This document shows, piece after piece, positions 1 to 6,056 of a stretch of 10,427 nt of DNA (position 1 is the first letter of the stretch; each line of letters starts with the position of its first letter). The translations under genes and the position numbers were made by a program. The notes under the pieces are model-generated. The model ran no database searches. It saw nothing but the letters and a program-made list of their open reading frames with translations, and was not told the origin of the DNA. Where the stretch lies: positions 1 to 10,427 of the forward strand of contig CAJTOH010000074.1 of NCBI GenBank assembly GCA_910577685.1, given 5' to 3'. This stretch comes from an uncultured Dorea sp. (GTDB lineage: Bacteria > Bacillota > Clostridia > Lachnospirales > Lachnospiraceae).

Positions 1-122
1 CCTCCAGAGGGAGAGTATCCGAAGCGGCCCTCATGGTTCACTTGAGGAATTATTTTTTCCTGTTTATGGAAAAACAACCGGAATTACGTATAACGCAAAT
101 AATTCGGAAGCAACAAGACTCG
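1..122. other. Left edge beyond the cassette; no complete gene
   Basis: This stretch follows the stop codon of the pentapeptide-repeat gene. No intrinsic terminator is evident: the only inverted repeat is TTTTTCC (54-60) with GGAAAAA (68-74), which has too little GC to be convincing. On the plus strand, the frame beginning at base 2 stays open from the window edge to a TAG near 198, so it would overlap the end of the pentapeptide gene convergently. It has no start in the window and its product is not one I recognise. The first 60 bases are 50% GC, above the AT-rich genes that follow, so this may be flanking chromosome or the remains of another element. Confidence 0.4.
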
Positions 123-2558
123 TCAGGAAGCTATTGGGATTCCCTGGCTTCTTAATGGTACAAACTTTTCACTCTCAAGTTTCAAACAAATGTTAGAAAA
201 ACAAAACGCTGTAAGTCCTTTTGCATTAGAGAAATCCGCTTCAAACATATAACCGCCAACAAAAATATGCTCATCCACCATAGAAAAAAGTGACTCGGAA
301 AAATCCGTTTTGTAAAAAGAAGAATTTATAAAAAAAGCCTTTGTAAAAATAGAATTTCTTAAAACAGTGTTTTTAAAACTACTATGTTCAAATTTAGTTG
401 AATTAAATACTGAAGAATTAAATATTGCATTGTCGAAAAAAGTCTGTATCCCTTTTGTCTTGGTAAAAATGCAGTTTTGCCCAACCGCATTAGAAAAATT
501 TACATTGTCTAATTCCGAACCACTAAAATCCGTATTCGTTAAAGTAGCATAACCGAAACTTACTTCTCCTGGTATATACAATTCTATTCCTTTTAATGCT
601 TCAGGTCTTCTATTCTTTAATCTTGCCAAATCTTGAATTATATTTTTAAAAGATGCATTTTGACAAGAAGCACCTTCAAAATTGCATGCGATAATATTAC
701 TATATGAAAAATTAACATCTTTCATATTGGCACCTTTAAAATTAACTCGTAATAGGATAGTTTCTGCCAACGAAGCATTAGAAAAATCTGCATTCTCGAA
801 ATCGCACCAAGCTATACAGGCATTTGTTAAAATTGTTCCTGTAAAGTTTGTTGATTTAGCCTTTGTTTGAATCATTCCAACATTATACAACTGTGCTTTT
901 TCCAAACTAGCATTTGTAAAGTCTATATTCTTAAAATATGAAAAAAACATTTTTGCATTATCAAAATTCGTTCCAATCAATGAAAATTCTACTTGTTTTC
1001 CTTCGAGTTCCCAACTATTAAATCCCAAAGAGCCAAATGGAAAGTCTTGCTCTCCCTTAAGTTCGCCTGGTGCTTTTAAATACGCACGACTTACATCCGC
1101 TCCTTTAAATGTTGCTTCACAAAGACGCGTTGCTTCTCTTCCTTGATATGGATTCCATGCGTCTTCATCTTTTTCTGGAACATCTATACACGTAAGCTGA
1201 ATCTCCCCCTTTATATTCTCACCATTTTCCAAAACATCAGAAAAAAACATTCCTACCATTTTACTATTAGTAAAATCAGTTCCTTCACAATTTGCTCCTT
1301 TCAATCGTATTCCCGTAAGATTACACCCCATAAAACTTGTAAAACGTAAATCCGCTCCCGAAAAACTTATTTTTGAAAGATCCATATCGCTAAACATCTC
1401 TCCTCTGAGATAGAAAATCAATAACCTTTTCTTTATTGTATATCGCAAGGCCCTCTGTTCAAACATTTTCATAAATTCTTGTTTTTCTATATACTTTTGA
1501 CCTAATGTTCTCTGCTTTTCTTCCCAAACCAAACTATTATCACGATATAACATCAAATCATCATATACGGTAATAAAACTACAATTACATGGCTTCAACG
1601 AAGAATGCTTCTTTTGCAATTTATTATTCTCCATTTCTTGTAACAAATTATATTCTTGTTCTGCAATTCTATTACATTGTTCCCAACGACTTTCTCCCTT
1701 TTTTTCTTCAAGATATCCCCATTTTATTTTCTCTTTATTAATAGAACTGTTTACATTACTTTTTTTATCTCCTACAATATATGATGCGTTCAACTCATTT
1801 GTAATAATTGCTGTCAACAACTTCTCCCTTCTTTGAGATTCCGCAAAAGCATTGCCAACACTCTCATGATTTTCAAGAACTCTTTCTACTAAAATTTCTA
1901 TATTGTGAATTTTTTCATATTCTATACTATTCGAATTTTTATTTTCTTTCTCCGGCAATTTCATATCATACTTTTCTCGAATACAATTTAAAATTGATTC
2001 AGCAATTGCAGCATATTGCGCATTTCTCCTAAAAATGTCCCAATTCATCCACACCATCGCACTCACTGCAATTCCTGATAACATCAAATTAAACAATGCC
2101 CATACTGATATTTGAATAAAATCTTTATTTTGATATTCAGAAAGCACTCCTCCACACACTTTTTTCATTTTAAACAAGCTTGGATTTGTTATGTACTGAG
2201 CTAAGGCTAGTCCAGTCAAACTCGTAAAAATTACCAATACCGTCAATATCAGAGAGCAGACAAAAAGATGCCAGAGCTTTTTACTATAATGCTCAAGCAC
2301 CTTTCCTAAATGACGATTTTCTTGACTATCAGATCTTAAATCTCCCCAAATAAAAGCATAGGAAGCCGCTGTCAAGCCAAACATAGTTCCTATAATTCCT
2401 GCTGTAGTGCTAAATATAGTAATTGCGTATTGATCTAATCGAAAAACTTCTATATATATACCCCTAATTCCCCATATCATTACTGCAATAGAAACAAACA
2501 CCAAAAATATAAATATTGTTTTTCCTTTATTTCTATAAATATACTCTCTACTTTTCAT
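123..2558 (-). CDS. Membrane-anchored pentapeptide-repeat protein
   Basis: An 811-residue protein of two parts. The N-terminal 175 residues hold about four hydrophobic membrane segments (roughly 13-35, 43-70, 96-121 and 146-172). A charged, probably helical region follows (about 175-385). Most of the remainder is pentapeptide repeats of the A(D/N)LXX/F type in blocks near 390-440, 480-497, 524-640 and 667-790, with typical units such as GADLR, ENADFSNASL and FKGAN. Such repeats fold as a right-handed quadrilateral beta-helix. In some families (Qnr, McbG) the helix mimics DNA and protects gyrase, but membrane-tethered members generally have no known role. The start is supported by GGAG ten bases upstream, lying inside the last codons of the preceding radical SAM gene (7 nt between stop and start), which implies translational coupling. 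Function is unknown; scaffold, immunity or modification target are all possible. The last dozen codons are less AT-rich than the body and may come from neighbouring DNA. Confidence 0.88.
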   Translation of the reverse strand: MKSREYIYRNKGKTIFIFLVFVSIAVMIWGIRGIYIEVFRLDQYAITIFSTTAGIIGTMFGLTAASYAFIWGDLRSDSQENRHLGKVLEHYSKKLWHLFVCSLILTVLVIFTSLTGLALAQYITNPSLFKMKKVCGGVLSEYQNKDFIQISVWALFNLMLSGIAVSAMVWMNWDIFRRNAQYAAIAESILNCIREKYDMKLPEKENKNSNSIEYEKIHNIEILVERVLENHESVGNAFAESQRREKLLTAIITNELNASYIVGDKKSNVNSSINKEKIKWGYLEEKKGESRWEQCNRIAEQEYNLLQEMENNKLQKKHSSLKPCNCSFITVYDDLMLYRDNSLVWEEKQRTLGQKYIEKQEFMKMFEQRALRYTIKKRLLIFYLRGEMFSDMDLSKISFSGADLRFTSFMGCNLTGIRLKGANCEGTDFTNSKMVGMFFSDVLENGENIKGEIQLTCIDVPEKDEDAWNPYQGREATRLCEATFKGADVSRAYLKAPGELKGEQDFPFGSLGFNSWELEGKQVEFSLIGTNFDNAKMFFSYFKNIDFTNASLEKAQLYNVGMIQTKAKSTNFTGTILTNACIAWCDFENADFSNASLAETILLRVNFKGANMKDVNFSYSNIIACNFEGASCQNASFKNIIQDLARLKNRRPEALKGIELYIPGEVSFGYATLTNTDFSGSELDNVNFSNAVGQNCIFTKTKGIQTFFDNAIFNSSVFNSTKFEHSSFKNTVLRNSIFTKAFFINSSFYKTDFSESLFSMVDEHIFVGGYMFEADFSNAKGLTAFCFSNICLKLESEKFVPLRSQGIPIAS

Positions 2559-2565
2559 CCTTTAC

Positions 2566-3651
2566 TTACTCCATGTCGTTTAATAACTTCTTAATCTCCT
2601 CTGCGCCAAGTCTCTCCTTTTTATTGTTGAAATCTTCTAAAAATTTGTTGTAACAGCCACAATGTTTCTTTCCGTTAATAAATCTTTCTACTAACTGTTT
2701 TCTCCGGAAAGAAACAGATTCGTTCATAAACATATGATAAAATTCAAATATATCATCATGGCATTCTACACAATCTTCTGGCGGAATTAACGCAAATTCA
2801 TCATTATCATAAAAATTTTTCCGATCTCCGTACCAAGACAATGTAACACGACTAAGTTTTTCCTCTGGAATACGAGAAAGAAGCTCAACTAGCATCCACT
2901 GAGATACTGGTTTATATAAACCATTTCTATATAAGTTATAAATCAATGTAAAGGGCTTTATATTACATGGAAAAATAACAATAGAGTCTGCACCCTTTTC
3001 AAAAGCCCATTTTACAGATTTCTCTGCCGTCTCTAATTGCTCTTGGGCACTCAAAAAAGGAGCCCCAAGAAATACGTTCAAACTAACTTCCATGGAAAAC
3101 TTATGTATAAGGTTAATTACACTACTTAACTGTTCAAGATTCAATACTTTATTCAAGCAATTTTTAAGAACATATGTATCACAAGATTCATATCCCATTT
3201 CAATAATTACTTTAATCCCCAAACTCATTAGTTTTTTTTGTATTTTATCAAGTATTTTTTCATTTACCATACAGCAGTGTGTTTCAAAAATCACTGTCTT
3301 AATTCGTTGCTTCGCCACAAAATCCAATATAACACTAAAACATTTTTCTGACACCTCTTCTGTATCCATAATACTTCCATATGTTCCAAACAATAGTGTA
3401 GAGACCGAATTCAACTGTGGTGTTAATTCTTCGTCTAGCGCTTCTCTTAACTCAACTGGTGTTAGATTTCGGCCAATCCCATAATCACACATAATACAAG
3501 CTCCATTATTTCGACTAAAACGACATCCCTTACTTTCAATACAGCAATGCACAAACTCCTTTGAAGGTCTCCATAATGTTAGCTTCTTATTTTCCGGTGT
3601 AAGCTCCCTACCCTCATGCGCTTTCATATTCATCTCGCTTAATATATTCAT
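2566..3651 (-). CDS. Radical SAM protein, archaeosine-synthase (RaSEA)-like
   Basis: A 361-residue radical SAM enzyme from the preferred start. The cluster motif is GCRFSRNNGACIMCDYG, giving C-x8-C-x2-C (C43, C52, C55) rather than the common C-x3-C-x2-C. This matches the layout of the RaSEA/TIGR01210 group, as do FGTYGSIMD after the cluster, an EMGYES segment, and a PCNIKPFTL...LYKPVSQW block resembling the family's substrate-side motif. Two further cysteine pairs near the C-terminus (CVEC around 294-297 and CGC around 331-333) could hold a second metal site. RaSEA acts in archaeal tRNA with ArcS, and neither partner is seen here, so a tRNA role is not assumed. The gene begins 19 nt after the ATP-grasp/radical SAM gene and is followed 7 nt later by the pentapeptide gene. 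A further ATG nine bases upstream (3660) directly abuts the SD and is a poor start. Membership of the superfamily is firm; the subfamily is likely; the substrate is unknown. Confidence 0.86.
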   Translation of the reverse strand: MNILSEMNMKAHEGRELTPENKKLTLWRPSKEFVHCCIESKGCRFSRNNGACIMCDYGIGRNLTPVELREALDEELTPQLNSVSTLLFGTYGSIMDTEEVSEKCFSVILDFVAKQRIKTVIFETHCCMVNEKILDKIQKKLMSLGIKVIIEMGYESCDTYVLKNCLNKVLNLEQLSSVINLIHKFSMEVSLNVFLGAPFLSAQEQLETAEKSVKWAFEKGADSIVIFPCNIKPFTLIYNLYRNGLYKPVSQWMLVELLSRIPEEKLSRVTLSWYGDRKNFYDNDEFALIPPEDCVECHDDIFEFYHMFMNESVSFRRKQLVERFINGKKHCGCYNKFLEDFNNKKERLGAEEIKKLLNDME

Positions 3652-3660
3652 AATAATCAT

Positions 3661-3666
3661 TCCTCA
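3661..3666 (-). promoter_or_regulatory. Shine-Dalgarno deciding the radical SAM start
   Basis: The minus strand reads TGAGGA here, with zero spacing to the ATG at 3660 but nine bases to the in-frame ATG at 3651. The second is the likely start. The site lies between the stop of the upstream gene and this start. Confidence 0.65.
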
Positions 3667-3670
3667 TTGA

Positions 3671-5962
3671 CTACAATAGTTCATGTGGCATACTTAATGT
3701 ATTATTTTGGCAAAACACACATTCTGGCCCTAATTCGAGTTCATACTCGTCACATATATTTTGTGCCTTTAGATAAATCGACAACAGCTCGTCATTCGAA
3801 AGAGGAGTAAAATCTTCTCCTTTTGTTCCTGGTATCGGCCGAAATACCGATAATATTGGTGCAACTCCACATTTACATACTTCTCTTATCCCATCCATTA
3901 ATGTCTCTTCTGATTCCAACCCTACGATAAAAGATGAACGAACATTTCCCTTTTTTCCCCATAATTCTGTAGCATATTCCAGCATTTCTATATATCTTTC
4001 TCTTGGAATTGCCCCCTTACCAGGCATCCATTTCCTTGCAAGAGTACGATCCCAAATTTCAAGATTAAATGCAATCTCTGTAACATGTGCATCATAAAAT
4101 TGCTTCAATACTTTCCTCTTCCTCGGCGGAATACACATTACATAAATTGGCCAATCCCCTTGCTTACTAATATGATTCGCTATTTCTATAATTTCTTCTG
4201 GTTCTTTCTCAGGTATACCTGTACGTCCACCAATTAAAAAATGCCTAAAATCATATGATGATTCTATATACATATCAACCGCCTCTAAAATATCTTGCAT
4301 TCCAAATACAAATTCATGATTTTCGACCTCACAAAATTCGCATCCTACTTCGCAACGCTTAAAATAACAATTTGTAGCATGTTGAATTCTTACACGATCC
4401 GTTGCTAAAAGGCAAATATCCTTTACCTTAGTTCCAGAAGAAGTAACTTGTTCTCCCAATATGTCTGCTTTTTGAATTACAACATCTCCTATTTTTGTAT
4501 CACAGCAATACAGCATCAAACTATTCACAGATGCCCTAATGTTAAAAGGCGACAATGCCGTAAACTTAACTTTAACGGCACTATTTACCACAATATTTTC
4601 CATAAAAATATCTACTGCATTATACACACCTTCTCGCATTCCACCATTATTTAGAAGATATTGCTTTGCATCTTCTCTCAAAACAACACCTTGATTAATT
4701 AAAGCAATTTTCAGATAGAGCATATTCTTTTTTTTGGTAATTTCATTATACCATTCATTACTAATATCAGGAATATTAGGATGAATAATCACCTTATTTT
4801 CACTAGAAATAGATACAATATTAGTTCGAAAAACCACTCGTTCTAATGTTGCATATGGGGCAATTCCATATGAATAGTTTAACCCATCATCATAAATTTC
4901 AACTATATTTTTTTCCTCTGTCCAATTTCTATTATGTCCTTTATTAGGTTTTCCATTCTTATCTGCAAGGTAAGTAAAACAACTATAAGGTACTTTCAAA
5001 TTCTTAACATCATATCTCGCTTTCTTATTTCGAAAAGAATCATAATTTAATTCTTGCATACTTGGGAGACCGATTTCATTTAAAGCTAAATTTAACAAAG
5101 GTGTAGATCCTTGAAAACGATTATTCATCTCTAAAATATACACTTTCCCGTCTACAATCATACCATCTACACCTGTAATGCCACGAAACCCCTCGTTTTG
5201 TAATTTAGCACATATATTTTTCATATATTGCTTAAATTCTTCTAGAACACTCCTGTCAATCCGCATAGCCTCTAAAAAATCCGCCCCATGATATAATAAC
5301 TTATTATCATGTATCTGCATAATCTGAATAGATACTGGGAAAATCAAAATGTCATCTTCATATATAATTGCATGGATATTAATTGGTATATTATAATATT
5401 CATATCCAGAAACCAAATACTGTTCATCATTATTTATTTGTTGTTCAATTATATCTTTATTTTTTGCTGTCAGAATATATGTTCCCTCTCCACCGGTTGC
5501 AAAATTTGCCTGCACTACAAATGCATTATATGATTTATACTTTTCTTGTAATTTGTAGTAACTGCATTCTTTACCATACAATAAATCTGAATGATGTATT
5601 CTACACACATCCTTTGCCCATTTTCGAAAAGAAATTTTATAATTTAATTTTCTCATCAACTCTCTATCATTCAAGCATAAAGTACGCTCAACTATTTCCT
5701 TATCACAATCATATGCCTGATTGGGATCATATGACATAAACTGCACATTAGAATCTGCCTTAAGTTTCTTAAGCATCTCATTCTCCACGAATTCTCCTTG
5801 TTTTTCTGAAAAAACATTATGATTAATTCTATATTCATAATTCCCAGAATATGAAATATTTTTTCCTTGATTACTTCCATATAAAGTAATCGAACCACAA
5901 AAAAAATCATTTGTATGTTCAAAATCCTGCTCTCTTGGTCCAATTGCAATTATTCTGCTCAT
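3671..5962 (-). CDS. ATP-grasp / radical SAM fusion protein
   Basis: A 763-residue two-enzyme fusion. The N-terminal half is an ATP-grasp domain: a glycine-rich loop in VVQANFATGGEGT (149-161), an EYYNIPINIH segment (187-196), and the metal-binding tail YILEMNNRFQG (275-285) with E278, N280 and R282. ATP-grasp enzymes join a carboxylate to an amine or thiol through an acyl phosphate. The C-terminal half, from about residue 400, is a radical SAM enzyme with CEVGCEFC (C537, C541, C544; C-x3-C-x2-C), a glycine motif in FLIGGRTG (575-582), SSFIVGLESEET (676-687), and a terminal ECVFCQNNTL (747-756) whose C748 and C751 may bind another metal site. The start at 5962 is chosen for GAGGTG five bases upstream; an ATG at 5984-5986 adds eight residues but has no SD. 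It is the first gene of the cassette, just below a sigma-A promoter. Domain calls are strong. Substrate and pathway are unknown; ligation followed by radical rearrangement of the same molecule is an inference. Confidence 0.9.
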   Translation of the reverse strand: MSRIIAIGPREQDFEHTNDFFCGSITLYGSNQGKNISYSGNYEYRINHNVFSEKQGEFVENEMLKKLKADSNVQFMSYDPNQAYDCDKEIVERTLCLNDRELMRKLNYKISFRKWAKDVCRIHHSDLLYGKECSYYKLQEKYKSYNAFVVQANFATGGEGTYILTAKNKDIIEQQINNDEQYLVSGYEYYNIPINIHAIIYEDDILIFPVSIQIMQIHDNKLLYHGADFLEAMRIDRSVLEEFKQYMKNICAKLQNEGFRGITGVDGMIVDGKVYILEMNNRFQGSTPLLNLALNEIGLPSMQELNYDSFRNKKARYDVKNLKVPYSCFTYLADKNGKPNKGHNRNWTEEKNIVEIYDDGLNYSYGIAPYATLERVVFRTNIVSISSENKVIIHPNIPDISNEWYNEITKKKNMLYLKIALINQGVVLREDAKQYLLNNGGMREGVYNAVDIFMENIVVNSAVKVKFTALSPFNIRASVNSLMLYCCDTKIGDVVIQKADILGEQVTSSGTKVKDICLLATDRVRIQHATNCYFKRCEVGCEFCEVENHEFVFGMQDILEAVDMYIESSYDFRHFLIGGRTGIPEKEPEEIIEIANHISKQGDWPIYVMCIPPRKRKVLKQFYDAHVTEIAFNLEIWDRTLARKWMPGKGAIPRERYIEMLEYATELWGKKGNVRSSFIVGLESEETLMDGIREVCKCGVAPILSVFRPIPGTKGEDFTPLSNDELLSIYLKAQNICDEYELELGPECVFCQNNTLSMPHELL

Positions 5963-5967
5963 TTTAA

Positions 5968-5973
5968 CACCTC
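5968..5973 (-). promoter_or_regulatory. Shine-Dalgarno deciding the fusion-gene start
   Basis: GAGGTG on the minus strand lies five bases before ATG 5962. It is downstream of the longer candidate ATG (5984-5986), which has no SD of its own, so the shorter product is favoured. Confidence 0.7.
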
Positions 5974-5998
5974 TACATAATCTCATTCATATGTTATG

Positions 5999-6027
5999 AT
6001 TATAAAACATCTTCAACTAAATAGCAA
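5999..6027 (-). promoter_or_regulatory. Sigma-A-type promoter of the radical SAM cassette
   Basis: On the minus strand TTGCTA (6027-6022) and a perfect TATAAT (6004-5999) are separated by 17 bases. Transcription would start near 5992, giving a leader of about 30 nt before the fusion gene. The promoter lies in the 94-nt gap after the protease gene, so the cassette can be expressed independently of the genes upstream. Confidence 0.7.
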
Positions 6028-6045
6028 AACAATTCAATAATTGTT
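6028..6045 (-). repeat. Perfect 7-bp inverted repeat directly upstream of the -35 box
   Basis: On the minus strand AACAATT and AATTGTT are separated by ATTG and directly abut the TTGCTA -35 element. Its place suggests an operator for an activator or repressor. It could instead be a weak AT-rich terminator for the protease gene, which ends 11 bases upstream; the low GC argues against that. Confidence 0.4.
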
Positions 6046-6056
6046 AGTATTTATTT

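Noticed and set aside
3092..3484. A 130-codon plus-strand open frame
   Set aside because: It is antisense to the well-supported radical SAM gene and shows no start signal or domain pattern.
1..6056. A precursor peptide gene for a RiPP pathway next to the radical SAM genes
   Set aside because: The gaps between cassette genes are only 7 and 19 nt, and neither the 94-nt promoter gap nor the first 122 bases holds a short frame with a convincing SD. A precursor could be encoded outside the window.
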